Below, piece by piece: positions 25,293-34,527 of a stretch of 40,940 bases of DNA. How positions within the stretch are numbered: the first letter of the stretch is position 1; the number at the start of each line of letters is the position of its first letter. The translations under genes and the position numbers were made by a program. The notes under the pieces were generated by a model. The model did no database searches. It saw only the letters and a list, made by a program, of their open reading frames with translations, and was not told where the DNA came from. Source of the stretch: Pseudomonadota bacterium (GTDB taxonomy: Bacteria > Pseudomonadota > Gammaproteobacteria > Burkholderiales > Rhodocyclaceae); assembly GCA_963205435.1 (NCBI GenBank), contig CAUJIV010000097.1, positions 1 to 40,940 on the forward strand. Direction: 5' to 3'.

Positions 25293-28200
25293 TCAGGCGA
25301 ATTCGACCAGCAGGTCCTTGGCGTTCACCGTCTCGCCCGGCTTGACGTGGATGGCGGCGATCACGCCCTCCCGCTCGGCGGCGAGCATCGACTCCATCTT
25401 CATCGCCTCGATCGACAGCAGCGGATCGCCCTTGGCGACCTGCTGGCCGGGTTGGACGGCGATGGTGACCACCGTGCCGGGCATCGGCGCGCCGACATGG
25501 CGCGGATTGCCCTCCTCGGCAGGCAGGCGACGGCGGGCGGCGGCGAGCCCGGCCTTGGCGACGCGCACGCTGCGCGGCTGGCCGTTCAGCTCGAAGGCGA
25601 CCCTGACCTGGCCCTCCTCGTCGAGGCCGCTGACGCCCTGCTGGCTGACGATCAGGGTCTTGCCGCGCTCGATCTCGACGGCGATCTCCTCGCGCTCGCG
25701 CAGGCCGTAGAAAAAGGCCGGCGTCGGCAGCACCGAGACGTCGCCGTAGCGGCCGCGGTGCGCGGCGTAGTCGCAGAACACCTTCGGATACATCAGGTAA
25801 GAGGCAAGGTCGCTGTCGTCCAGCTTGCGCTGCACCAGGGCCTCGGCCTCGGCGCGTCGGGCTTCCAGATCCACCGCCGGCAGGTAATCGCCGGCGCGCC
25901 CCGGCAGCGGCGCGGCGCCGCGCAGCACCTTCTTCTGCAGCGCCGGCGGAAAGCCGTCGGGCGGGTAGCCGAGCTCGCCCTTCATCAGCGAGACCACCGA
26001 GTCGGGAAAGGCGATCTCGCGCTGCGGGTCGGCGACTTGCTCGGGCGAGAGGTCGTTGGCCACCATGAACAGCGCCAGGTCGCCGACCACCTTGGAGGTC
26101 GGCGTCACCTTGACGATGTCGCCGAAGAGCAGGTTCACCTCGGCGTAGGCGCGCGACACCTCGGCCCAGCGGTGGCCGAGGCCCATGGCGCGCGCCTGCT
26201 CGCGCAGGTTGGTGTACTGGCCGCCGGGCATCTCGTGGCGGTAGACGTCCGAGGTGCCGGAGCGAATGTCGGCCTCGAAGGGCGCGTAGGCGCGGCGCAC
26301 GCCCTCCCAGTACAGTGACAGCGCCTGCAGGGCGCCGGCGTCGAGGCCGGGATCGCGCGGCGTGCCGCGCAGGGCGGCGGCGATGGCGCCGAGGTTGGGC
26401 TGCGAGGTCAGCCCGCTCATGGCGTCGAGCGCGCCATCGACGGCGTCGCAGCCGGCCTCGGCGGCCGCCAGCACGCTGGCCGCGCTGATGCCGCTGGTGT
26501 CGTGGGTGTGGAAATGGATCGGCAGGCCGGTCTCCTGCTTCAGCGCGCGCACCAGTTCGGCGGCGGCGCGCGGCCGGCAGACGCCGGCCATGTCCTTGAT
26601 GCCGAGGATGTGGGCGCCGGCGCGCTCCAGCTGGCGGGCGAGGCCGACGTAGTACTTGAGGTCGTACTTCGGCCGCGCCGCGTCGAAGAGGTCGCCGGTG
26701 TAGCAGATCGCCGCCTCGCACAGGGCGCCGCTCTCGCGCACGGCGTCGATCGCCACGCGCATGTTGTCCACCCAGTTGAGCGAGTCGAAGACGCGGAACA
26801 GGTCGATGCCCTCCCGCGCCGCCTGGCGCACGAAGTAGCGCACGACGTTGTCGGCGTAGTTGGTGTAGCCGACGGCGTTGGAGGCGCGCAGCAGCATCTG
26901 CAGCAGGATGTTGGGCACCGCCTCGCGCAGCCGCGCCAACCTCTCCCACGGGTCTTCCTTGAGGAAGCGCAGCGCCACGTCGAAGGTCGCCCCGCCCCAG
27001 CACTCAAGGCTGAACAGCCCCGGCAGCAGGCGCGCGGTGTGCGGCGCCACCTCCAGCATGTCGCGCGTGCGCAGCCGCGTGGCGAACAGCGACTGGTGGG
27101 CGTCGCGCAGCGTGGTGTCGGTGAGCAGCAGTCGCCGCTCGGCCTTCATCCACTCGGCGAACTTCTCGGCGCCGAGCTGCTTCAGCCGGTCGCGCGTGCC
27201 GGTCGGCGGCGGCGCGGCGAGGTCGCAGCGCGGCAGCGGCGGCGGCGCCAGCGGCAGAGGCGGCAGGACGCGGCCCTGCATCTCCGGATTGCCATTGACC
27301 GCCACCTCGGCTAGGAATTTCAGCAGCTTGCTGCCGCGGTCGCGGCGCGGCTGGAAGCGAAACAGCTCCGGCGTCGTGTCGATGAAGCGCGTGGTGCACT
27401 CGCCCGAGCGGAACAGCGGGTGGGCGATGACGTTCTCGAGAAACTGCAGGTTGGTGGCGACGCCACGGATGCGGAATTCGCGCAGCGCCCGGTCCATGCG
27501 GGCGATGGCCTCGTCCGGCGTGTGGCCCCAGGAGGTCACCTTGACCAGCAGCGAGTCGAAATAGGGCGTGATCACCGCGCCGCCGTAGGCGGTGCCGCCG
27601 TCGAGGCGCAGGCCGAAGCCGGCGGCGCTGCGGTAGGCGGCGATGCGGCCGTAATCCGGCGTGAAGCCGTTTTCCGGGTCCTCGGTGGTGACGCGGCACT
27701 GCAAGGCGTGGCCGTGCAGCCTGATATCCTCCTGGCGCGGCACCTGGCTGTCCGGCTCGCCGATGCGCGCGCCCTCCGAGATGCGGATCTGCGCCTTGAC
27801 GATGTCGATGCCGGTCACCTCCTCGGTGACGGTGTGCTCGACCTGGATGCGCGGGTTCACCTCGATGAAGTAGAACTCGCCGCTGTCGGCGTCCATGAGG
27901 AACTCGACCGTGCCGGCATGGCTGTAATTCGCCGCGCGGGCCAGCTTCAGCGCCGCCGCGCACAGCGCGGCGCGGCGCTCATCGTCGAGATAGGGCGCCG
28001 GCGCGCGCTCGACCACCTTCTGGTTGCGTCGCTGCACCGAGCAGTCGCGCTCGAAGGCGTGCACCAGGTTGCCGTGCGTGTCGCCGATCACCTGCACCTC
28101 GACGTGGCGGGCGCGGCGCACCAGCTTCTCCAGATACACCTCGTCGTTGCCGAAGGCGGCCAGCGCCTCGCGCCGGGCCACCTCCATCGCCGGGCCGAGA

Positions 28201-28736
28201 TCGGCCTCGCGCTCCACCACGCGCATGCCGCGGCCGCCGCCGCCCCAGCTCGCCTTGAGCATGAGCGGATAGCCGACCGCCGCCGCCTGCCGCCCTGCTT
28301 CGACCAGCTCGCGCGGCAAGGCGCCGGTGGCCGGCATCACCGGCACGCCGGCGCGCTGCGCCAGCTCGCGCGCCGCCACCTTGTTGCCGAGCAGGCGCAT
28401 CACCTCGGGCCGCGGGCCGATGAAGACGATGCCGGCATCGGCGCAGGCTTCGGCGAAATCGGGATTCTCGGAGAGGAAGCCGTAGCCGGGATGGATGGCG
28501 TCGACGCGCGCCTCGCCGGCGATACGCAGGATGTCGGCGATGTCGAGATAGGCCTGGATCGGCTTCCTGCCGGCGCCGACCAGGTAGGACTCGTCGGCCT
28601 TGAAGCGGTGCAGCGCGAAGCGGTCCTCGTTGGCGTAAATCGCCACCGTGCGGATGCCCATCTCGGTGGCGGCGCGCATGACGCGGATGGCGATTTCCGA
28701 GCGGTTGGCGACGAGCAGGCTGCGGATCTTCTTCAT
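25293..28736 (-). CDS. pyc: Pyruvate carboxylase
   Basis: A biotin enzyme that carboxylates pyruvate to oxaloacetate, refilling the citric acid cycle. At 1147 residues it is the single-chain type. The biotin carboxylase domain is about 1-450 (LVANRSEIAIRVMRAA, KASWGGGGRGMR, FIEVNPRIQVEHTVTEE). The carboxyltransferase domain is about 530-800 (TDTTLRDAHQSLFATR; metal ligands in FHTHDTSG). The C-terminal biotin carrier has K1113 in EAMKMES. All key motifs are intact. The start MKKIRSLLVANR is the usual one. A terminator-like hairpin lies in the leader (28757-28778). The bio genes lie 2.4 kb away on the other strand. Confidence 0.97.
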   Translation of the reverse strand: MKKIRSLLVANRSEIAIRVMRAATEMGIRTVAIYANEDRFALHRFKADESYLVGAGRKPIQAYLDIADILRIAGEARVDAIHPGYGFLSENPDFAEACADAGIVFIGPRPEVMRLLGNKVAARELAQRAGVPVMPATGALPRELVEAGRQAAAVGYPLMLKASWGGGGRGMRVVEREADLGPAMEVARREALAAFGNDEVYLEKLVRRARHVEVQVIGDTHGNLVHAFERDCSVQRRNQKVVERAPAPYLDDERRAALCAAALKLARAANYSHAGTVEFLMDADSGEFYFIEVNPRIQVEHTVTEEVTGIDIVKAQIRISEGARIGEPDSQVPRQEDIRLHGHALQCRVTTEDPENGFTPDYGRIAAYRSAAGFGLRLDGGTAYGGAVITPYFDSLLVKVTSWGHTPDEAIARMDRALREFRIRGVATNLQFLENVIAHPLFRSGECTTRFIDTTPELFRFQPRRDRGSKLLKFLAEVAVNGNPEMQGRVLPPLPLAPPPLPRCDLAAPPPTGTRDRLKQLGAEKFAEWMKAERRLLLTDTTLRDAHQSLFATRLRTRDMLEVAPHTARLLPGLFSLECWGGATFDVALRFLKEDPWERLARLREAVPNILLQMLLRASNAVGYTNYADNVVRYFVRQAAREGIDLFRVFDSLNWVDNMRVAIDAVRESGALCEAAICYTGDLFDAARPKYDLKYYVGLARQLERAGAHILGIKDMAGVCRPRAAAELVRALKQETGLPIHFHTHDTSGISAASVLAAAEAGCDAVDGALDAMSGLTSQPNLGAIAAALRGTPRDPGLDAGALQALSLYWEGVRRAYAPFEADIRSGTSDVYRHEMPGGQYTNLREQARAMGLGHRWAEVSRAYAEVNLLFGDIVKVTPTSKVVGDLALFMVANDLSPEQVADPQREIAFPDSVVSLMKGELGYPPDGFPPALQKKVLRGAAPLPGRAGDYLPAVDLEARRAEAEALVQRKLDDSDLASYLMYPKVFCDYAAHRGRYGDVSVLPTPAFFYGLREREEIAVEIERGKTLIVSQQGVSGLDEEGQVRVAFELNGQPRSVRVAKAGLAAARRRLPAEEGNPRHVGAPMPGTVVTIAVQPGQQVAKGDPLLSIEAMKMESMLAAEREGVIAAIHVKPGETVNAKDLLVEFA

Positions 28737-28756
28737 GTCTTGTTGCGGGGGAACAC

Positions 28757-28778
28757 AAAAAACGGGCCGGCGGCCCGT
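28757..28778 (-). terminator. Terminator-like hairpin in the leader of pyc
   Basis: On the minus strand ACGGGCC-GCC-GGCCCGT (28778-28762), a perfect 7-base-pair stem, is followed by a run of Ts ending near 28757. This is a textbook rho-independent terminator form. It lies 93 bases beyond the ykgJ-like stop and 21 bases before the pyc start. It may end the dus-ykgJ transcript, or act as an attenuator if pyc starts from the -10 box at 28793. Confidence 0.6.
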
Positions 28779-28787
28779 GCGGGCGTC

Positions 28788-28793
28788 ATTCTA
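28788..28793 (-). promoter_or_regulatory. Possible -10 box of pyc
   Basis: TAGAAT on the minus strand (28793-28788), with an ATGACG 18 bases further upstream as a moderate -35 match. If used, the transcript would start just upstream of the hairpin at 28778. The same TAGAAT hexamer precedes bioD and the DUF2863 gene. Confidence 0.4.
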
Positions 28794-28870
28794 TCGCCAT
28801 CGCGCAGGGCGCGTCATTCGCCGTGCTTATGCACGCCACAGGAAACGTTGTCGCGACCGGCCTGGCCGCG

Positions 28871-29182
28871 CTACAACTCGGGCAGGCCGTGACGCCGGCG
28901 CGCGCGATTGCAGGCCTCCGAACCGGGCTCCAGCTCGCGGCAGGGGCCGGGGCGCAGCGGGTAGATGGCGCAGCGCACTTCGCGGCCGACCTCGCCTTCG
29001 AGCGCGACGCAGCGCGGCGGGAAGTCGTCCGTGCCGCGCAGGCGCACCAGATTCTCCGTCAGCGGCATGGCCAGTCGGGCCGGCACGAAACCGCCGGGCG
29101 CGCTGTCGAGGTCGAGACGGTGGAAGTCGACGCGGTAGAAGGCGCAGCAGGCGCCGCAGGCGATGCAGGGATCGCCGCCCAC
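28871..29182 (-). CDS. YkgJ-family cysteine-cluster protein
   Basis: A 103-residue protein of the YkgJ type (UPF0153), small proteins with a conserved set of cysteines thought to bind zinc or an iron-sulfur cluster. Cysteines are seen in DPCIACGACCAFYRV, PPRCVALEG, VRCAIYPLRPGPCRE and SEACNRAR. The likely start is the GTG at 29182, one base after the stop of the dus gene. Longer upstream readings are antisense to real sequence of dus. No function is established for the family that I can name. Confidence 0.75.
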   Translation of the reverse strand: MGGDPCIACGACCAFYRVDFHRLDLDSAPGGFVPARLAMPLTENLVRLRGTDDFPPRCVALEGEVGREVRCAIYPLRPGPCRELEPGSEACNRARRRHGLPEL

Positions 29183-29183
29183 T

Positions 29184-30152
29184 TCAGGCGGCGCGCGCCG
29201 CCGCGCGACGCGCGCGGTCGAGCGCCGCGGAAACCGCGCCGATGTCGTCGAGGGCGCGGATCTCGCGCCACAGCCCTTCGGCTCCGGCATGGCCGCGCCG
29301 CAGGTAGCCGAGCCACAGCTTGAGCCGGCCCGGCGCATGGCGCGGCGCCACCTTTTGCCGCACCTGCTGCCAGAATTCGGCGAGCAGCGGCTGCAGCTCG
29401 GCCCAGTCTGTCTCGCCGGCCCGCGCCGGACGGCGGCCGCGGATGCGCGCGGCGAGGAAGGGATCGGCGACGGCGCCGCGGCCGAGCATGACGTCGGCGC
29501 AGCCGCTGGCGGCGCGCAGGGCGCGCCAGCCGTCGACGTCCCACACCTCGCCGTTGGCGATCAGAGGCACCGCCACCGCCTCGCGGAGACGCGCCAGCCA
29601 CTCCCAGCGCGCCGGCGGTCGATAGCCGTCGGCGCGGGTACGGGCATGCACCGTCAGCTCGTCGATGCCGCCGTCCGCCAGCGCCCGCGCGCAGTCGAGC
29701 GCGCGCGCCGGATCGTCGATGCCGAGGCGCATCTTGGCGCTGACGGGCAAGGCGCGCGGCACGGCGGCGCGCACCGCCGCGGCGATGCGCTGCAGCAGCT
29801 CAGGCTCATCGAGCAGCGCGGCGCCGCCGCGATGGCGGTTGACCAGCGGCGCCGGGCAGCCGAAGTTGAGGTCAATGCCGGCCGGGCGCAATTCGGCGAG
29901 GCGGGCGGCATTCTCGGCGAGGCAGGCCGGGTCGGAGCCCATCAGCTGCACGCGCACCGGGGTGCCGGCGGCGGTGCGCGCGCCGGCGAGCAGTTCCGGG
30001 CTGATGCGGGTGAAGCTCCTCTTCGGCAGCAGCGTGCCGCTGACGCGGACGAATTCCGTCACGCACCAGTCGTAGCCGCCGGCGCGGGTAAGCAGGCCGC
30101 GCAGGATGTCGTCGGCCAGGCCCTCCAGCGGCGCGAGGACGAGTCGGCTCAT
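29184..30152 (-). CDS. dusC: tRNA-dihydrouridine(16) synthase DusC
   Basis: An FMN enzyme that reduces uridine in the D-loop of tRNA to dihydrouridine. The 322-residue chain has an N-terminal barrel with LAPLEGLADDILRGLLT (FMN site), the catalytic C99 in LNFGCPAPLVNRHRGG, SAKMRLGI, HART and IANGEVWDVDGW, and a C-terminal helical tRNA-binding domain. The opening APLEGLAD and the RxRR-type helical end fit the DusC rather than DusA or DusB branch. The next gene on the strand (ykgJ-like) starts one base after its stop. Confidence 0.9.
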   Translation of the reverse strand: MSRLVLAPLEGLADDILRGLLTRAGGYDWCVTEFVRVSGTLLPKRSFTRISPELLAGARTAAGTPVRVQLMGSDPACLAENAARLAELRPAGIDLNFGCPAPLVNRHRGGAALLDEPELLQRIAAAVRAAVPRALPVSAKMRLGIDDPARALDCARALADGGIDELTVHARTRADGYRPPARWEWLARLREAVAVPLIANGEVWDVDGWRALRAASGCADVMLGRGAVADPFLAARIRGRRPARAGETDWAELQPLLAEFWQQVRQKVAPRHAPGRLKLWLGYLRRGHAGAEGLWREIRALDDIGAVSAALDRARRAAARAA

Positions 30153-30185
30153 GCGCGGGCCTGTGGCCGCCGGCGGCGTACCGAC

Positions 30186-31037
30186 TCAGGAGTAGCTGAA
30201 GAAGCCCCTGCCGGTCTTGCGGCCGAGCTGACCGGCTTCGACCATCTCGACCAGCAGCGGCGCGGGTCGGTACTTCGGATCCTTGAACCCCTCGTAGAGG
30301 ACGTTCATCACCGCCAGCTGGACGTCGAGCCCGATCATGTCGCAGAGGGCGAGCGGGCCGATCGGATGGTTGGCGCCGAGCTTCATCGCCTCGTCGATCT
30401 GGGCGGCGCTGGCCAGTCCCTCGCCGAGGGCGAAGATCGCCTCGTTGATCATCGGGCAGAGCATGCGGTTGACGACGAAGCCCGGGCTGTTGCGCACCTG
30501 CACCGGCGACTTGCCGACCGCCTTCGAGGCTTCCTCGACGGCGGCGTAGGTGGCGTCGGACGTCTGCAGGCCGCGGATCAGCTCGACCAGCGCCATCAGC
30601 GGCACCGGGTTGAAGAAGTGCATGCCGATGACGCGGTCCGGCCGCTGCGTCGCCGCGGCGAGGCGGGTGATGGAAATCGACGAGGTGTTGCTGGCGAGCA
30701 CGGTGTCGGCCGCGGTCAGCGTGTCGAGCTGGCGGAAGATCTTCAGCTTCAGCTCGAGGTTCTCCGTCGCCGCCTCGATGACGAGGTTGGAGTCCTTCAG
30801 CGCGTCAAGCTCGGTCGCCGTGCGGATGCGGCCGAGCGCCGCCGCCTTCTGCTCCGCCGTCATCTTCTCCTTCTTGATCAGGCGGTCGAAGCTGCCGGCG
30901 ATGGCGCCCAGGGCGCGCTCGAGCGCGCCCTGGGCGACGTCGCTCATGACTACCTCGAAGCCCGCCTGGGCGAACGCCTGGGCGATGCCGTTGCCCATGG
31001 TGCCGGCGCCGACGACGCCGATTTTGCTGAAAGCCAT
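30186..31037 (-). CDS. 3-hydroxybutyryl-CoA dehydrogenase family protein
   Basis: An NAD(P)-dependent enzyme that oxidises 3-hydroxyacyl-CoA or reduces acetoacetyl-CoA, used in fatty acid and aromatic acid breakdown or polymer metabolism. The 283-residue chain starts MAFSKIGVVGAGTMGNGIAQ with the GxGxxG nucleotide site. The catalytic histidine is in GMHFFNPVPLMALVE, the ASNTSSIS stretch is typical, and the C-terminal dimer domain has GFVVNRMLCPMINEA and NHPIGPLALCDMIGLD. Its ATG at 31037 has GGGGAT upstream. A longer start at 31082 is not supported. It diverges from bioA by 92 bases. Confidence 0.93.
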   Translation of the reverse strand: MAFSKIGVVGAGTMGNGIAQAFAQAGFEVVMSDVAQGALERALGAIAGSFDRLIKKEKMTAEQKAAALGRIRTATELDALKDSNLVIEAATENLELKLKIFRQLDTLTAADTVLASNTSSISITRLAAATQRPDRVIGMHFFNPVPLMALVELIRGLQTSDATYAAVEEASKAVGKSPVQVRNSPGFVVNRMLCPMINEAIFALGEGLASAAQIDEAMKLGANHPIGPLALCDMIGLDVQLAVMNVLYEGFKDPKYRPAPLLVEMVEAGQLGRKTGRGFFSYS

Positions 31038-31129
31038 ATCGATCCCCGTGAAAGTCGCGGCAGCGCCCGCCGCGCCGCGCAAGGCCCGCTAGTTTACCGG
31101 AGACGGCTCGCGTAGAATCGGAAATCTTG

Positions 31130-32446
31130 ATGTCGAACGCCGACCTTCTCCGCCGCAGCCTCGCCGCCGTCTGGCATCCGTGCACCCAGATGAAGGAGCA
31201 CGAGAGCCTGCCGCTGCTGCCGATCCGCCGCGCCCAGGGCCCCTGGCTGGAGGATTTCAACGGCCACCGCTACCTCGACGGCATCAGCTCGTGGTGGACC
31301 AACCTCTTCGGCCACGGCCATCCGCGCATCGTCGCCGCCCTGCGCGAGCAGTTGGAGACGCTCGACCACGTCATGCTGGCCGGCTTCACCCACGAGCCGG
31401 TGGTGGCGCTGTCGGAAAGGCTCGCCGCGCTCGCCGGCCACGCGCTCGGCCACTGCTTCTACGCCTCCGACGGCGCCGCCGCCGTCGAGATCGCGCTGAA
31501 GATGAGCTGCCACTACTGGCGCAACAGCGGGCGGCCGAGAAAGAACCGCTTCCTCGCGCTGGCCGGCGGCTACCACGGCGAGACCCTCGGCGCGCTGGCG
31601 GTGACCGACGTGCCGCTGTTCCGCAACGCCTACGCGCCGCTGCTGCGCCCGGCTGCGATCGTGCCGAGCCCGGATGGGCGGCGCGCCGGGCCGGGGCGAA
31701 CGGCGCGCGATGCCGCCCTCGACGCGGCGCGGGCTCTCGAGAGCCACCTCGAGCGGCACCACGCCGAAACGGCCGCGCTGATCGTCGAGCCGCTGGTGCA
31801 ATGCGCCGGCGGCATGGCCATGCACGACGCCGAATACCTGCGCCGCGCCCGCGCGCTGTGCGACCGCCACGGCGTGCACCTCATCGCCGACGAGATCGCC
31901 GTCGGCTGCGGCCGCAGCGGCAGCTTCTTCGCCCACGAGCAGGCCGGCATCGCGCCCGACTTCCTCTGCCTGTCGAAGGGCATCACCGGCGGCACGCTGC
32001 CGCTGTCCCTGGTGATGACGACCGACGCGGTGTATGAGGCCTTCTACGACGACGAGGTGGCGCGCGGCTTCCTCCACTCGCATTCCTACACCGGCAACCC
32101 GCTCGCCTGCCGCGCCGCCCTCGCCACCCTGGACATTTTCGAGGAGGAGGACGTCCTCGCCGCCAACCGGCGCCTGGCGGCGCAGATCAGCCGGGCCGCC
32201 GCGCCGCTCGCCGCCGATCCGCGCCTGGCGGACTTCCGCAACACCGGCATGATCTGGGCCTTCGAGGCGAAGACCGGAGACGCGCGCTTCGCCCGGCGCT
32301 TCCAGCAGGAGGCGCTGGCGCGCGGCGTGCTGCTGCGCCCGCTCGGCAACACGGTGTATTTCATGCCGCCCTACGTCCTCGGCGAGGAGGAAGCCGGCCT
32401 GCTGGTCGCGGCGACGCTGGGCGCCCTCGACGCCGTCCTGGCATGA
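31130..32446 (+). CDS. bioA: Adenosylmethionine-8-amino-7-oxononanoate aminotransferase BioA
   Basis: BioA moves an amino group from S-adenosylmethionine to KAPA to give DAPA, the third-last step of biotin synthesis. The 438-residue PLP enzyme has WHPCTQMKEHE and GISSWWTNLFGHGHPRI at the N-terminus, GGYHGETLGALAVT, IADEIAVGCGRSG, and the PLP lysine K283 in CLSKGITGG. A TTG codon just before the ATG is an alternative start. The gene ends in ATGA, shared with bioF, so the two are translated together. Confidence 0.94.
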   Translation: MSNADLLRRSLAAVWHPCTQMKEHESLPLLPIRRAQGPWLEDFNGHRYLDGISSWWTNLFGHGHPRIVAALREQLETLDHVMLAGFTHEPVVALSERLAALAGHALGHCFYASDGAAAVEIALKMSCHYWRNSGRPRKNRFLALAGGYHGETLGALAVTDVPLFRNAYAPLLRPAAIVPSPDGRRAGPGRTARDAALDAARALESHLERHHAETAALIVEPLVQCAGGMAMHDAEYLRRARALCDRHGVHLIADEIAVGCGRSGSFFAHEQAGIAPDFLCLSKGITGGTLPLSLVMTTDAVYEAFYDDEVARGFLHSHSYTGNPLACRAALATLDIFEEEDVLAANRRLAAQISRAAAPLAADPRLADFRNTGMIWAFEAKTGDARFARRFQQEALARGVLLRPLGNTVYFMPPYVLGEEEAGLLVAATLGALDAVLA

Positions 32447-33624
32447 GCGGCTTCGGCGAGGCGCTGGAAGCGCTCGGCGCGCGGGGCCTGCTGCGCCGGC
32501 GCCGCGTCGTCGACTCGCCCTGCGCCACGCGGCTCGTCGTCGACGGCCGGGCGCTGCTGGCCTTCTGCAGCAACGACTATCTCGGCCTCGCCAGCCATCC
32601 GGCGCTGGCCGCCGCCGCCGCCGAAGGGGCGAGGCGCTGGGGCCTCGGCGCCGGCGCCTCGCCGCTGATCAGCGGCCACCAGTCGCCGCACGCCGCGCTG
32701 GAGCGGCGCCTCGCCGAATTCACCGGCTTCGAGCGGGCGCTGCTGTTCTCGGCCGGCTACCTGGCCAACATCGGCGCCATCCCGGCGCTGGCCGGCCGCG
32801 GCGACGCCGTCTTCTCGGACCGCCTCAACCACGCCTCGCTGATCGACGCGGCGCGCCTGTCGCGCGCCGAGACCGTCGTCTATCCGCACGGCGACCTCGA
32901 CGCGCTGGCGGCGGCGCTCGCCGCCTCGCCGGCGCGGCGCAAGCTGATCGTCAGCGACGCGGTGTTCAGCATGGACGGCGACCTGGCGCCGCTGCCCGGG
33001 CTGCTCGAGCTGGCCGAGCGCCACGACGCCTGGCTGCTGGTCGACGACGCCCATGGCTTCGGCCTGCTCGGGCCGCAGGGCCGCGGCAGCCTCGCCCACT
33101 TCGGCCTCGCCTCGCCGCGCCTGCTGATGATGGGCACGCTGGGCAAGGCGGCCGGCGGCGCCGGCGCCTTCGTCGCCGGACCGGACGAGGCCATCGAGTG
33201 GATCCTGCAAAGGGCGCGCAGCTACGTCTTCAACACCGCCGAGCCGGCCCTGGTCGCCCACGCCCTGCTGACCGCCATCGACCTGATCGAGCGGGCCGAC
33301 GAGGCGCGCGCCAGTCTCGCCGCACGCATCGCCCAGCTGCAGGCCGGCCTGCGGCCGCGGCGCTGGCGGCTTCTGCCCTCGGCCACCGCCATCCAGCCGC
33401 TGCTGATCGGCGGCAACGAGGAAACCATGACGGTCGCCGCGCGGCTCTTCGAGCGCGGCCTCTGGGTGCCGGGCATCCGCCCGCCCACCGTGCCGGAAGG
33501 CACGGCGCGCCTGCGCATCACGCTGTGCGCCGCGCACGGCGCCGATGAGGTGGCGCGGCTGATCGCGGCGCTGAAAGACCTCGAGGCGGAGCGGGACAAT
33601 CCGTCCGCCCGGCCGGGGTCCTGA
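32443..33624 (+). CDS. bioF: 8-amino-7-oxononanoate synthase BioF
   Basis: BioF condenses pimeloyl-ACP or pimeloyl-CoA with alanine to give KAPA, the step before BioA. The 393-residue PLP enzyme has FCSNDYLGLASHP, GAGASPLISGHQSPHAALE, VSDAVFSMDGDLAPL, VDDAHGFGLLG, and the PLP lysine K235 in GTLGKAAGGAGAF, close to the position in the E. coli enzyme. It overlaps bioA by four bases. A separate promoter for bioD begins just after its stop. bioC, bioH and bioB are not in the window. Confidence 0.95.
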   Translation: MSGFGEALEALGARGLLRRRRVVDSPCATRLVVDGRALLAFCSNDYLGLASHPALAAAAAEGARRWGLGAGASPLISGHQSPHAALERRLAEFTGFERALLFSAGYLANIGAIPALAGRGDAVFSDRLNHASLIDAARLSRAETVVYPHGDLDALAAALAASPARRKLIVSDAVFSMDGDLAPLPGLLELAERHDAWLLVDDAHGFGLLGPQGRGSLAHFGLASPRLLMMGTLGKAAGGAGAFVAGPDEAIEWILQRARSYVFNTAEPALVAHALLTAIDLIERADEARASLAARIAQLQAGLRPRRWRLLPSATAIQPLLIGGNEETMTVAARLFERGLWVPGIRPPTVPEGTARLRITLCAAHGADEVARLIAALKDLEAERDNPSARPGS

Positions 33625-33627
33625 GCG

Positions 33628-33656
33628 CTCACAGAAACCGCCGCGGCGGGTAGAAT
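33628..33656 (+). promoter_or_regulatory. Putative promoter of bioD
   Basis: CTCACA (33628-33633) and TAGAAT (33651-33656) are separated by 17 bases, a sigma-70-like arrangement with four and five matches to consensus. It begins four bases after the bioF stop and leaves a leader of about 110 bases before bioD. It suggests bioD can be transcribed apart from bioAF. Confidence 0.45.
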
Positions 33657-33774
33657 GCACCGGTAGGCCGTCGCCGCGATTTCCGGGCTGCTTCGGCCAG
33701 CGCGGCAGACCGGGCCGGATCATGCCGCCGGCGCGGGCGCAGCCCCATTACAACGACCATCGAGAGGGAGCCAC

Positions 33775-34425
33775 ATGAAACAAGCCTATTTCCTGACCGG
33801 CACCGACACCGGCGTCGGCAAGACGCTGATCGCCACGGGCCTGCTGCATGCCGCCCGCAGTTCATGGGACATGCGGGTCCTCGGCATGAAGCCGGTCGTC
33901 GCCGGCAGCCCGGGCGACCTGGAAAAGCTGATCGCGGCGAGCAACGTCGAGGCGCCGCGCAACTACATCAACCCCTACTATCTCGAGGAGCCCGTCTCGC
34001 CCAACATCGCCGCCAAGGGCGTCGGCCAGACCATCGACATCGACCATATCAAGTATTGCTTCGACGAGGTGCGCGGCCTGGCCGATTTCGTCATCGTCGA
34101 GGGCATCGGCGGCTTCCGCGCCCCGCTCAACGAGACGCAGGACATCTCCCACCTCGCCAAGCTGCTCGCCCTGCCGGTGATCCTGGTGGTCGGCCTGAAG
34201 CTGGGCTGCCTCAGCCAGACCCTGCTGGCGATCGAGTCGATCAAGGCGCGCGGCCTGCAGCTGGCCGGCTGGGTCGCCAACCAGGTCGATCCCGACATGA
34301 TCTGCGTGGCGGAAAACGTCGGCACGCTGAAGGAGCGCGTCAGCGAGCCCCTGCTCGGCTTCATCCGCTACCGCGAGAACGCAAAAGGGGAAGACCTCAT
34401 CAAGCATCTCGCCATGCCCGAATAG
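33775..34425 (+). CDS. bioD: Dethiobiotin synthetase BioD
   Basis: BioD closes the ureido ring of DAPA with CO2 and ATP, making dethiobiotin. The 216-residue chain has the P-loop GTDTGVGKTLIATGLL, the substrate lysine in GMKPVVAGS, and VEGIGGFRAPLNE for the metal and phosphate site. GAGAGGGAG precedes the ATG. It is 150 bases downstream of bioF. Typical BioD proteins have VEGAGG at the second motif; here IGG stands there, a mild change. Confidence 0.93.
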   Translation: MKQAYFLTGTDTGVGKTLIATGLLHAARSSWDMRVLGMKPVVAGSPGDLEKLIAASNVEAPRNYINPYYLEEPVSPNIAAKGVGQTIDIDHIKYCFDEVRGLADFVIVEGIGGFRAPLNETQDISHLAKLLALPVILVVGLKLGCLSQTLLAIESIKARGLQLAGWVANQVDPDMICVAENVGTLKERVSEPLLGFIRYRENAKGEDLIKHLAMPE

Positions 34426-34527
34426 CCGGCATGCCGGCTCCATCGCGTCCGGCCGGGGCCGCCGGGCCGGCCTGATGCGGCGTACCGCCTGCCCGCAACC
34501 CGGCGGCGCGCCGTTCTGGCCGGCGCC

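Noticed and set aside
25186-27003. 605-codon frame overlapping pyruvate carboxylase in another frame on the same strand
   Set aside because: Arg- and Gly-rich low-complexity translation. The pyc frame has complete family motifs across the same bases.
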